Shown: piece after piece, positions 16,236 through 24,797 of the stretch
Layout: the number at the start of each line of letters is the position of its first letter
Numbering within the stretch: the stretch's first letter is position 1
Source: Flavobacteriales bacterium
Lineage (GTDB): Bacteria > Bacteroidota > Bacteroidia > Flavobacteriales_E > Vicingaceae
DNA: 64,000 nt
Direction: 5' to 3'
Assembly: GCA_020635795.1 (NCBI GenBank)
Contig: JACJZD010000003.1
Location: 215,694 to 279,693, forward strand
The notes under the pieces: model-generated
What the model was told of the DNA's origin: nothing
Databases searched by the model: none
What the model saw: only the letters and a program-made list of their open reading frames with translations
Position numbers and translations under genes: made by a program

Positions 16236-18359
16236 TTATTGTTTTTGATGTTTAGGTAAATTTAACGTAAAAATGGTTCCTTTGTTTTCTTCCGATTCAA
16301 CTATTATTGTGCCTTGATGATTTTCAATGATTCGGTAAACAATGGATAATCCCAGTCCAGTTCCTTTGCCAACTTCTTTAGTAGTAAAGAAAGGGTCGAA
16401 AATTTTATTTTGGGTTTCTTTATTCATTCCAACTCCATTATCTTTTATAGAAACAGAAATATTATCATTTATTACTGATGTTGAAATTGTGATTGTCCCT
16501 TTTTCGTCTTGATTTTTTCTATCTCGAACTGCGTGTATAGCATTGTTGAGAATGTTTAAAAACACCTGATTTAGTTTGCCAGGGTAGCACTCTACTTTCG
16601 GTAACTCACCAAGTTCTTTCTTGATTTCTATGCCCTTATATTCGCTTTGTAGTAAAATTAATGTGGATTCAATACCTTCATTAATATCTGCCAACATTAA
16701 GTCACTTTCATCTAATCTTGAAAAATTTCTTAAACTACGTACAATTTCGGTGGTTCTATTTGCCCCGTTTTCAATACTTGAAATAATAGTTTCAAGTTCT
16801 TGGGTTAAAAAATGGTAATCTAACTCTTTTTTAAGTGTTTCAATTTCTTCTAATTTCTCATTTACATTGGTTGAATTAATTTCACTGTATTTGTTAATTA
16901 TTGTTTTAAGGTCGTTAATGTCTTGTTTTAGAGGAGAAATATTCGACGAAACAAAATTGATGGGGTTATTTATTTCGTGAGCTACTCCAGCAGTAAGCTG
17001 CCCCAAAGAGGCCATTTTCTCAGCATCAACCAGTTGTGATTGGGTTTCTTTTAAGTTATTTAATGTAGTTTTTAACTCCAAAGTTCGTTCGGTTACTTTG
17101 TTTTCGAGCATTACATTTTGCTCTCTAACCAATGTTTCTTTTTCTTTAAGTGCTTGAAAAGCTTCTTTTTGAGAAATTTCTTTCTCTCTTTTATAATCAT
17201 TTATTCGTGCTGCAAGTGCAAAAGAAAGTAATACGGTTTCTATTGCTGAACCAATTTGCATGGTGTATCGGGTAAAATTGTTGTAAGGTAAAATCTCTAA
17301 ATCTTTTAGAATAAAGATAACTACCCCAATTAAGAAAACTGCCCAAGCAGCTAAAAAATATTTAGCAGGTTGATAGCCTTTTCTTACAATTAAAATTGCA
17401 GTAATTAGCATGTAAATAGAGACAACTCCGGCACATATCTCCATTATTTTTTGACTAATATCAAAAAGCCCAAGGAAGACTAATACAATTGGTATTAAAT
17501 AAATTATTGAAAACACAAATGATAATTTGTAGAGGTTGGTACTAAAATACCTGACTTTTAAAAATACATTCATAAATATCATTGAGGTGATACCTACTAA
17601 TGAAGGGAATATAAATAAGCTATATTTAGCAATAACAGGATATGAAGGCCATAAATATTGAAAAGGATATCCTTCTAAGCAGGTTTGGGTTAAAAGAACT
17701 AACAGTACGTACAAGACATAATAAATGTAACTCTTGTCTTTTACCGAAAAGTAGATAAACAAATTATAAAAAACCATAACAAGCATTATTCCTACATATA
17801 AACCAGAAAGAATATCTCTGTTTTTTATTTCGGAATAAATTGCTGATTGTGTTCCAATTTTTATTGGTAATTGAATAGATTCATTGCTCCTAATTTTTAA
17901 ATAATATGTTTTTGTTTCTCCTTGTTGAATATTTATATCGAATAAATAATTTGGGTCTTTATATTTTCGAGTATTAAAATTAAATTCTTCTCCTGTTTTA
18001 ACAATATCGAATTGATTTTCATTTTTAGGAGAATAGAATTCAATGAAATCTAAAATTGGTAGAGATATTTCAAGAAATAAATTCGGGGACTTAGTATTAT
18101 TGGTGATAGTTGTTTTTAACCAAAATGCCGATTTTGAAAAACCAAGGTTTGGAACTTGACTTTTGGTCGGTAAAAATTCCTTTTGTATAACATCATTAAT
18201 ACTAAGGGAATTCTTTTTGTCTTCAAAAATTAGAAGTTTAGAACTAATATCAATAGACTCATCATTTTTATTTATTACGATGGTATTGTTTGAATATACT
18301 TTGAAGGAAGAATCAAAAAACAACAACAAGATAATAATATGTAAAAAATACGATTTCAT
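16236..18359 (-). CDS. 7TMR-DISM sensor histidine kinase
   Basis: 707 residues. Signal peptide at 1-25; an extracytoplasmic beta-sandwich (7TMR-DISMED2-like, about 30-170); seven membrane helices (about 183-385); a coiled coil (about 390-450); a HisKA domain with GQLTAGVAHEINNPINFV (H461); and an ATPase domain with N box (LNILNNAIHA), DNGVGM and GKGTGLGLS. DISMED2 modules often bind carbohydrate or other small ligands, so this protein likely senses an external molecule. It lies in the operon between the acyltransferase (8-base gap) and the receiver-kinase (2-base gap). The phosphate acceptor is probably one of the two neighbouring receivers, which is inference. Confidence 0.93.
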   Translation of the reverse strand: MKSYFLHIIILLLFFDSSFKVYSNNTIVINKNDESIDISSKLLIFEDKKNSLSINDVIQKEFLPTKSQVPNLGFSKSAFWLKTTITNNTKSPNLFLEISLPILDFIEFYSPKNENQFDIVKTGEEFNFNTRKYKDPNYLFDINIQQGETKTYYLKIRSNESIQLPIKIGTQSAIYSEIKNRDILSGLYVGIMLVMVFYNLFIYFSVKDKSYIYYVLYVLLVLLTQTCLEGYPFQYLWPSYPVIAKYSLFIFPSLVGITSMIFMNVFLKVRYFSTNLYKLSFVFSIIYLIPIVLVFLGLFDISQKIMEICAGVVSIYMLITAILIVRKGYQPAKYFLAAWAVFLIGVVIFILKDLEILPYNNFTRYTMQIGSAIETVLLSFALAARINDYKREKEISQKEAFQALKEKETLVREQNVMLENKVTERTLELKTTLNNLKETQSQLVDAEKMASLGQLTAGVAHEINNPINFVSSNISPLKQDINDLKTIINKYSEINSTNVNEKLEEIETLKKELDYHFLTQELETIISSIENGANRTTEIVRSLRNFSRLDESDLMLADINEGIESTLILLQSEYKGIEIKKELGELPKVECYPGKLNQVFLNILNNAIHAVRDRKNQDEKGTITISTSVINDNISVSIKDNGVGMNKETQNKIFDPFFTTKEVGKGTGLGLSIVYRIIENHQGTIIVESEENKGTIFTLNLPKHQKQ

Positions 18360-18367
18360 TATTTAAA

Positions 18368-19141
18368 TTACTTATAAGTTTTCTGAGTAATTTGTAAGTT
18401 ATAATTGTCGTTGGTTAAAAAAGGACCTTCAGTTATTTTTAGATATTTTATATTATAATCAATTTCAATTGTTTTGTCAGCTAATTCTTCTTTCATGTTG
18501 ATGTTTAATTTGTTTCTAATTAAAAGCATAATTTTTTTTTCTTCTCTTGAAGAATGTTTGAGTGTCACGGCATCTAATATTCCTATAACATTTGCAATAT
18601 GCTCTTTTGTTGGATATGGGAAGTCACCATTTTCTCCTAAAGATTTGTCAACAACAAATCCAATTTCTCCAAATAATTTAAGTGTATGCCAACCGCAAAT
18701 GCCAAGCATAATGTTAAATCCTAGTTGGTTTGATGAGGCAACAGAAGCCCTCATTAAATATCTTGCCATGCCAATACCTTTCATACGTTTCGCAGTCCAT
18801 AAACCACACGATTCACTTATGCCGCCATTTAAAGCAAATTGTTTTACTTTATCGTAAATTCTGTTGTCCATATAACCAATAGCTGATTCAACTGGTAGTG
18901 GGTGAACTCCATCAGATATTTGTATCCGAACCCCGCCGACTAATTCATTAGTATCCAAGTCTTCTGCTACAGTACAATAGATGTAAGGATGTTTTGTCCA
19001 TTCCCTATTATTGGTAGTAACATTGGTTATACCATAATCGGTTAAAACTTTCACATGACCTTCAATATACCTTTCGCATAATTCAGGCTCATCAATAGCT
19101 CTAAAAACAAATATTCTATATTTATGGTCTATACTATTCAT
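18368..19141 (-). CDS. GNAT-fold acyltransferase, FeeM/autoinducer-synthase-like
   Basis: 257 residues. The central part reads NELVGGVRIQISDG, LPVESAIGYM, then GGISESCGLWTAKRMKGIGM and ARYLMRASVASSNQLGFN, a GNAT core with an acyl-donor loop. The Glu-Ser-Cys-Gly-Leu-Trp strand and the overall layout recall FeeM-type N-acyl amino acid synthases and LuxI-type autoinducer synthases; this is a pattern judgement, not an alignment. Its start overlaps the E1-nitroreductase gene end by 8 bases, so translation is probably coupled. The product may be a modified small molecule handled together with that enzyme. The last 45 residues have no recognisable domain. Confidence 0.7.
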   Translation of the reverse strand: MNSIDHKYRIFVFRAIDEPELCERYIEGHVKVLTDYGITNVTTNNREWTKHPYIYCTVAEDLDTNELVGGVRIQISDGVHPLPVESAIGYMDNRIYDKVKQFALNGGISESCGLWTAKRMKGIGMARYLMRASVASSNQLGFNIMLGICGWHTLKLFGEIGFVVDKSLGENGDFPYPTKEHIANVIGILDAVTLKHSSREEKKIMLLIRNKLNINMKEELADKTIEIDYNIKYLKITEGPFLTNDNYNLQITQKTYK

Positions 19142-21479
19142 ACAACAAAACGTCTTCTACAGGTCTTCGCAATGGTTTTACTTTTGGCTCGTTAGCATAA
19201 CTTAATCTAAACAAAAATATGTCAGTTTGGTTGTCCTTGATTTCACAAACGGTTTTAAGTTTTGCGTACAAAGTAATTATTTTGTCTTTTACATCTTCTA
19301 AATCAGTAAAATTATTGTCGGCAATACGTTCGGATAAAAATGTTGAAAGAGATAAGGGTTGAAAAGCGACTCCTTTATTTGTTGAGGCTAACCATACTTT
19401 TTGTATTGCTCTTCCGCCATCAAAATAGGCTTCAGGATATACTTTTGGCATTGTTATTAAACCTAATGCAGAGCACGAATCAATAGCTTTTCTGGACATT
19501 TTCCCAAATTCTTTTCCCAAACCCCATTTTTTGATATGTTTGGTTACGTTCCAGTTTCTGGCAACCATTAAACCTGCTCGCTCTGTTGGAGTAATGTCAA
19601 AGGTATTAATGTCTAATCCATCTTTTGTGTCTTCCACTTCTTTTTTATTCCAACGTATTTCATGCATAAATTGTGCATGACAGTTTTGATTGGTCATAAT
19701 AATCCAATCAATTTCTTCAATAATTGCTTTTAATTCTTCAATTTTTTTTTCATCAGAAAATATTTTTAATTCAGCACCATTTACAGTTTTAATAAACTTT
19801 TGCAAATACGCTTCTACATCTGTTTTTAGGGGTTGTCTTTTGTCTAATGTTCTGTTTGTTATCCTTTTCGGAATGGCATCTACAAGTTCTTTAGAGTTAA
19901 TCTCTTCAAGTTGTAAAGTGCTTTTAGAGGCATTTTTATAAAAAATAAACTCGGCGTAAACTTCACTGTTATAACCTAATGGAAATTTATTTAACTCAAT
20001 ACCTAACCCCATGTTTTGGGCAGTTAAAACAATGTTTTCTGCAGCAGCACCTAATCCCATAATAGAAGCAGTATCTCGATAGTTTAAAATTGAGGCTCCT
20101 CGTACAGTATCATGTAATAAGAGCAGTTTTTTATTTTTATAAATCCATTTCCATGGTTGAACATTTCCAGCTGTAGGTGCCATTATACCATTGTTGACAA
20201 GAGTTATAACTTCATTTTTACTTAATGCAATTGATTGTTCAGGTATAAGTTTTTTATTTGCAGCAGTTATAATCTCTTTATAATCTTCAATACTCGTTTT
20301 GGGTATATGGTTAATTTGTTCATTGTTGAATTTGTTTGCCGAAATATAATCTTCTACATCATCGTTAATCATGGTTTCTACATCTACAAAATATCTGCCT
20401 GAGTTATGGAATTGATTTAATAAAACCCTACGGCAAACATCAGTACAAATACCTCCGCCCATAACTACTCCAGATGCCAACTGTGGCCATGTGGTAATGG
20501 TTTCTTCAATTTCTAACATCGAAGCTTTTAATCGTTCCGATGAAGTTTCTAAACCTAACATGGGAAGCAAGTAAGGCACTTTTTCTTCGTTGGTTTTTGC
20601 TTGTTTTACTAGGGTTAAATCAAGATGATCAACAAGACCATGTAAAATGGGTAAATCATCATGCAAATCAAAGCGCTCAATATCTGTTGTGCCTCTGTCA
20701 CTAGAATTCATAACAACAGGAATTTTAAATTCCTTTGCTTTTTGTCGTGCAAATATTTTGGTGCTTAACCCGTCACATACTTCAATACATAAATCCATTT
20801 TTTTTCCGTTGGGATAAAAGAACTCTCTCATGTTTTCTTCAGTTAATCCTTCCGACAAGCAAGTTACTTTTAAATAAGGGTCTATTTCAGCAATTTCACG
20901 AGCTACAACAACTGTTTTTTTAATGTTAAAATTGTGTACTCCTGTTTGAATTCTATTCAGATTTGATAATTCAATCACATCGAAATCGGCAATAATCAAT
21001 TCTCCACAAATTCGTTCCATGGCTATAGTTAAAGCAATAGCTTTACCAACCGAGAGACCGATTACGCCTATCGTTTTTTTGCTCAAAAGTTCTTCTTCTT
21101 CGGGAGTTATTTTGTATTGGTTTCTATTGGTTCTAACTTCAACAAATTCTTCTTCACCCAACAGATGGATAATTTTATTGAGCCATGGATAATAAATCCA
21201 ATTACCATACAATTCTGGCTTAATCCCATTTAAGTGTTCTGCAATTTTTTGTTCGAGTTGTTCGGGGGTAAATTTTATTTTTGGATGTTTTAATTTCACC
21301 AATTCTTGCAGTTGGCTTTTTATCTCATCTATAACTACAATATTTTTAGTTGAATCAATTAAGTTTTCAAAATCTTTTAAAGATTGCTCATCGTTTAAAT
21401 TAAAAAATAGGGGTTTATGTTCCTCATTTTGAATAGGTATGAGTTTGGATTTTAATTTTGAAATTACAGATGAAACCAT
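19134..21479 (-). CDS. Rv1355c family protein: ThiF/E1-like adenylation domain fused to nitroreductase domain
   Basis: 781-residue cytoplasmic fusion. An N-terminal region of about 130 residues is followed by an E1-like fold (about 132-370): the nucleotide loop IGVIGLSVGKAIAL, the acidic strand end IADFDVIELSNLNR with the Arg used in ATP binding, K188, and EVCDGLSTKIFARQ. The C-terminal half (about 415-760) is an FMN nitroreductase-type domain beginning APTAGNVQPWKW. E1 domains adenylate carboxyl groups; nitroreductase-type domains include the azoline oxidases of thiazole/oxazole peptide clusters. Members of this two-domain architecture are named after Mycobacterium Rv1355c and have no established role that I know of. 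First gene of the operon; ATG start. Confidence 0.85.
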   Translation of the reverse strand: MVSSVISKLKSKLIPIQNEEHKPLFFNLNDEQSLKDFENLIDSTKNIVVIDEIKSQLQELVKLKHPKIKFTPEQLEQKIAEHLNGIKPELYGNWIYYPWLNKIIHLLGEEEFVEVRTNRNQYKITPEEEELLSKKTIGVIGLSVGKAIALTIAMERICGELIIADFDVIELSNLNRIQTGVHNFNIKKTVVVAREIAEIDPYLKVTCLSEGLTEENMREFFYPNGKKMDLCIEVCDGLSTKIFARQKAKEFKIPVVMNSSDRGTTDIERFDLHDDLPILHGLVDHLDLTLVKQAKTNEEKVPYLLPMLGLETSSERLKASMLEIEETITTWPQLASGVVMGGGICTDVCRRVLLNQFHNSGRYFVDVETMINDDVEDYISANKFNNEQINHIPKTSIEDYKEIITAANKKLIPEQSIALSKNEVITLVNNGIMAPTAGNVQPWKWIYKNKKLLLLHDTVRGASILNYRDTASIMGLGAAAENIVLTAQNMGLGIELNKFPLGYNSEVYAEFIFYKNASKSTLQLEEINSKELVDAIPKRITNRTLDKRQPLKTDVEAYLQKFIKTVNGAELKIFSDEKKIEELKAIIEEIDWIIMTNQNCHAQFMHEIRWNKKEVEDTKDGLDINTFDITPTERAGLMVARNWNVTKHIKKWGLGKEFGKMSRKAIDSCSALGLITMPKVYPEAYFDGGRAIQKVWLASTNKGVAFQPLSLSTFLSERIADNNFTDLEDVKDKIITLYAKLKTVCEIKDNQTDIFLFRLSYANEPKVKPLRRPVEDVLLYE

Positions 21480-21658
21480 GCTCTGAGTAATTTAATAAGT
21501 TAGTAACTAAAATTAGTAAAAAAAATTAAACAAAAACCCTTGTGTTTGTTGAATTTGATAGGTGTTTATACTTAAATGTGGGTACGTATTTATACTTACT
21601 CATGTTTAGATAAAAATGGATATATTTGAAATGTTGTGAATCTAAAATTGACGAAAAT
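21480..21658. promoter_or_regulatory. Divergent control region of the E1-nitroreductase operon and the lone receiver
   Basis: Short AT-rich region between the divergent starts at 21479 and 21659. TATATTTG at 21621-21628 is a likely -7 box for the rightward gene; its TTG is the apparent alternative start that was rejected. No clear TAnnTTTG box was found for the leftward operon. Two TATACTTA-containing segments (21567-21574 and 21591-21598) lie 24 bases apart and could be regulator sites. Confidence 0.4.
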
Positions 21659-22135
21659 ATGGAGTCGAAACAATCAGAAAAGATTAGTGTGCTTTACATT
21701 GATGATGAAGTAGATAATTTAAACTCGTTTAAAGCAACCTTTAGACGAAATTTTGAAATATATACTGCAGAATCGGCCATAGAAGGTAAGAAAATATTGG
21801 AAGAAAATAACATAGAAATAGTGCTTTCTGACCAGCGAATGCCCGAAATGACTGGTGTTGAGTTTTTTGCTTCTTTAATTGAAGAACACAATGACTGTAT
21901 GCGTATTTTGGTAACAGGTTATTCTGATATTAAGGCGGTTGTTGATGCAATAAACTTAGGACAAGTTTATCGTTATATATCTAAACCATGGGATAATGAA
22001 GACTTAAAAATTGTTATTGAACAAGCCTCAGAAGTTTATCGATTACGTAAGGATAACAAGAAGTTAATGGATACGATTATAAAGGTAAATAGTCAGTTGG
22101 AATTTATGTTGCGTCAAAAGTTAAGTTCGCTGTAA
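21659..22135 (+). CDS. Single-domain response regulator (SDQRMP-type receiver)
   Basis: About 158 residues: one receiver domain with D15-D16, acceptor D58 in SDQRMPEMTG, and VTGYSDIKAVVDAINLG, followed by about 35 residues of helix with no output domain. It is strongly similar to the receiver of the kinase at 14827-16233 (shared YIDDE, SDQRMP, MTGVEFF, GYSDIKAV and KPW segments). The ATG at 21659 is preferred because the upstream TTG at 21626 is inside a predicted -7 promoter box. Divergent from the E1-nitroreductase operon. Probably a phosphate shuttle or sink for the 7TMR-DISM kinase, which is inference. Confidence 0.88.
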   Translation: MESKQSEKISVLYIDDEVDNLNSFKATFRRNFEIYTAESAIEGKKILEENNIEIVLSDQRMPEMTGVEFFASLIEEHNDCMRILVTGYSDIKAVVDAINLGQVYRYISKPWDNEDLKIVIEQASEVYRLRKDNKKLMDTIIKVNSQLEFMLRQKLSSL

Positions 22136-22142
22136 AACTTTA

Positions 22143-22184
22143 TTTCAAACCTCTTTGAAATCAAAGCCAAAAAAATTACTTTTG
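22143..22184 (+). promoter_or_regulatory. sucC promoter with palindrome at the -33 box
   Basis: TTTG (22154-22157), 19 bases, TACTTTTG (22177-22184): a perfect Bacteroidota promoter. The -33 box lies inside the palindrome TTTCAAA-N4-TTTGAAA (22143-22160), which may be an operator or the end of the preceding transcript. Confidence 0.75.
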
Positions 22185-22213
22185 AACCTCAAAATAAATA
22201 AAATCTTCTATAC

Positions 22214-23425
22214 ATGAACATACACGAATATCAAGGAAAATCTTTATTAAAACGTTATGGAGTAGCCATACAAGAAGGTATTGTAGCTGATACTCCTCAA
22301 CAAGCAGTTGAAGCAGCTAAGGAATTAAATAAATTAACTGGAACAACTTGGTATGTGGTAAAAGCTCAAATTCATGCTGGTGGTAGAGGTAAAGGTGTTG
22401 TAACCGAAACAGGTTCTCATGGTGTAGTTTTAGCTAAAGGCTTGGATAAAGTTGAAGATATTGCAAAGGGTATATTGGGAGGGCATTTAGTTACTGCTCA
22501 AACCAATGCAAAAGGAAAATTAGTGAGCAAGGTGTTAATTGCACAAGATGTTTATTATCCAGGAGAATCAGAAACAGAAGAGTTTTACATGTCGGTTTTA
22601 ATGAACCGTGAAACAGGACGAAATGTAATTATGTACTCTCCTGAAGGAGGTATGGATATTGAGCATGTTGCTGAACATACGCCACACTTAATTTTTAAAG
22701 AAGAAATTGACCCTAAGGTTGGTTTACAAGGATTTCAAGCAAGAAGAATTGCTTTTAATTTAGGGCTGTCTGGAGAAGCATTTAAGCAAATGACTAAATT
22801 TGTTTTTGCATTGTATGCTGCATACGAAGGTACAGACGCTTCAATGTTTGAAATTAATCCAGTTTTAAAAACATCAGATAATAAAGTAATTGCTGTTGAT
22901 GCAAAAGTAAATGTGGATGACAGTGCATTATATAGACATAAGGATATTGCAGAAATGCATGACCCAACAGAAGAAGATCCAACTGAATTAGAAGCTAAAG
23001 CTGCGGGGTTAAACTTTGTTAAATTAGATGGTAATGTTGGATGTATGGTAAATGGTGCTGGTTTAGCAATGGCTACTATGGACATTATTAAATTCTCTGG
23101 TGGTTCACCAGCTAACTTTTTAGATGTTGGTGGTACTGCTAATGCAGAAAGAGTTGAAAAAGCATTTAGAATTATTTTAAAAGACCCAAATGTAAAAGCT
23201 ATTTTGGTAAACATTTTTGGAGGAATTGTTCGTTGTGATAGAGTTGCTCAAGGTGTTGTTGATGCATATAAAAACATTGGCGATATTCCTGTTCCAATTA
23301 TTGTTCGTTTACAAGGAACTAATGCAATTGAAGCTAAAAAATTAATTGACGATTCAGGCTTGAAAGTTCTTTCGGCCGTATTGTTAAAAGAAGCTGCTGA
23401 TAAGGTAAAGGAAGTGCTAGCATAA
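22214..23425 (+). CDS. sucC: Succinate-CoA ligase, ADP-forming, subunit beta
   Basis: 403-residue cytoplasmic subunit of the TCA-cycle enzyme that converts succinyl-CoA to succinate with formation of ATP. The ATP-grasp domain starts MNIHEYQGKSLLKRYGV and contains QIHAGGRGKGVV; the C-terminal CoA-ligase domain contains GCMVNGAGLAMATMD and VNIFGGIVRCD. Length exceeds the common 388 by about 15 residues. The alpha subunit gene sucD is not adjacent. It has its own strong promoter and a strong hairpin terminator, so it is monocistronic. Confidence 0.97.
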   Translation: MNIHEYQGKSLLKRYGVAIQEGIVADTPQQAVEAAKELNKLTGTTWYVVKAQIHAGGRGKGVVTETGSHGVVLAKGLDKVEDIAKGILGGHLVTAQTNAKGKLVSKVLIAQDVYYPGESETEEFYMSVLMNRETGRNVIMYSPEGGMDIEHVAEHTPHLIFKEEIDPKVGLQGFQARRIAFNLGLSGEAFKQMTKFVFALYAAYEGTDASMFEINPVLKTSDNKVIAVDAKVNVDDSALYRHKDIAEMHDPTEEDPTELEAKAAGLNFVKLDGNVGCMVNGAGLAMATMDIIKFSGGSPANFLDVGGTANAERVEKAFRIILKDPNVKAILVNIFGGIVRCDRVAQGVVDAYKNIGDIPVPIIVRLQGTNAIEAKKLIDDSGLKVLSAVLLKEAADKVKEVLA

Positions 23426-23450
23426 TTAAAATAAGTTGTTAAAATAAAAA

Positions 23451-23479
23451 AAAGCGAGGTATATACCTCGCTTTTTTTT
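23451..23479 (+). terminator. Rho-independent terminator after sucC
   Basis: AAAGCGAGGT (23451-23460), loop ATAT, ACCTCGCTTT, then a run of T. The 10-bp stem is perfect. It also has A-runs on the other side and may serve the convergent CPBP gene. Confidence 0.92.
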
Positions 23480-23493
23480 ATTTTAACAAAGAT

Positions 23494-24231
23494 TCATTTA
23501 AAAAAAATATTTTTTAACTTGAAGGGTTTATTCCAACTTGATAACATAATAATCCAGAATATAATAGAAAAAGAGAAAATTATAAATGTTTGCGTGTTAG
23601 CGAATTCAATCAATAAATTAAACCAAGCATGAAGTGTTACTGCTACAATAATTGATTTGGATTTGTTTACACTTTCTCCAAAAATGTAGGAGAGAATTGA
23701 GTTAGGTAAAATAAAAATAAGAGGTCTTAATATTCTTGCAAATATTCCACCTGATAAGGTTCGGGTTGTAAAATGCCAAAACTCCCACATAGCCCCAATA
23801 ATAAGGTAGCGTTTCCATTTAGGAAGATGATTTAGTTGATCTTGCATAAATCCACGCCAGCCTAGTTCTTCACCAAGAGTAAACAGAAATACTCCACCTA
23901 AGTATATTATAATTTTAGTAAAAGATACATTATACTCTCCCCAAAAAATAAAAGCAATCATAGGTACTCCCCAAAACAAAAGACTTCTTAAAATTGAGGT
24001 TCCGAACAAGGTGATTGTTTTAATAACTTTTTCCTTAAAGATTAAACTACAAATAATAGCAGACAATCCTGGACCCCACATAATTAGGCTTGTTTTAATA
24101 ACAATATCTAAATCTAAGCCTTCCCAATGATCTGAATAGACATCCCTCCATAAAAAGAATGGCCAAGAAAATAAACAGGCTAAAAAATAGTATACTATTA
24201 TTGGTTTATATCGTACTAAGAATATCTTCAT
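23494..24231 (-). CDS. CPBP family intramembrane glutamic endopeptidase
   Basis: About 245 residues, multi-spanning membrane protein of the CAAX-protease/bacteriocin-processing family (Rce1-like). The three family motifs are present: GEELGWRGFMQ (EExxxR type), WEFWHFTTR, and HAWFNLLIE. By family knowledge these proteases process prenylated or secreted peptides or signal-related membrane proteins. ATG at 24231 is preferred over a TTG at 24237. The target is unknown. It lies downstream of the small membrane-protein gene with a 58-base gap on the same strand. Confidence 0.88.
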   Translation of the reverse strand: MKIFLVRYKPIIVYYFLACLFSWPFFLWRDVYSDHWEGLDLDIVIKTSLIMWGPGLSAIICSLIFKEKVIKTITLFGTSILRSLLFWGVPMIAFIFWGEYNVSFTKIIIYLGGVFLFTLGEELGWRGFMQDQLNHLPKWKRYLIIGAMWEFWHFTTRTLSGGIFARILRPLIFILPNSILSYIFGESVNKSKSIIVAVTLHAWFNLLIEFANTQTFIIFSFSIIFWIIMLSSWNKPFKLKNIFFK

Positions 24232-24289
24232 ATACAACCATGTAAAGATAAGTTATCTCTGAATGTGTTGTATAAAGAGGACAGATTAT

Positions 24290-24721
24290 TTACAAATACA
24301 ACTTTATTAAGGGTAATACAACCGACCAAAAAACAACAGCTAATAGAAGTATAGGAATAGTTGTTTTTTTATTAGCATAAAACCTCGAGGCTAAAAAACA
24401 TCCAATTGGAATAGAAAAGAAAATAGGCATTAAAAAAGCGATGCCATAAATACCATATTTCGATTTTATTTTTACAATGATTCTATTTTGCCGAGTAAAT
24501 ACTTTTCGAGGTTTACTACGTTTAATAAAGCGATTTAATAATCGGTTTACAAAAGCACTAAAGTAATAAAATACAAAAACTCCTATTGTGCCACCCGCAA
24601 TTAAAATAAGTACAGTTTGAAAGTATGGGTAGCCTTTGTCGGTTAATAAATAACCAGCAGCAAACAAAAATTTGATTGCCGTAAAGACCAATAATAATCC
24701 TATTTCAAAAATAACCGACAT
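24290..24721 (-). CDS. Small multi-span membrane protein
   Basis: About 143 residues with three or four membrane helices separated by a basic cytoplasmic loop (NRLLNRFIKRSKPRKVFTRQ). The segment KYGIYGIAFLMPIFFSIPIG recalls small multidrug-export/DedA-like proteins, but the match is weak and the role is unknown. ATG at 24721 is preferred over TTG at 24727. Same strand as, and upstream of, the CPBP protease gene. Confidence 0.65.
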   Translation of the reverse strand: MSVIFEIGLLLVFTAIKFLFAAGYLLTDKGYPYFQTVLILIAGGTIGVFVFYYFSAFVNRLLNRFIKRSKPRKVFTRQNRIIVKIKSKYGIYGIAFLMPIFFSIPIGCFLASRFYANKKTTIPILLLAVVFWSVVLPLIKLYL

Positions 24722-24797
24722 GAACAATTAATTTGTACAAAGGTAATTAAAAACATATATATAAATATATATTTATAAATATTTAATTTAAATAGAA

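Noticed and set aside
21626..21658. TTG start of the lone receiver at 21626
   Set aside because: Its TTG is part of a TATATTTG -7 promoter box; the ATG at 21659 fits the receiver N-terminus.
22735..23214. 159-residue minus-strand frame in sucC
   Set aside because: Antisense shadow of a conserved gene with no domain.
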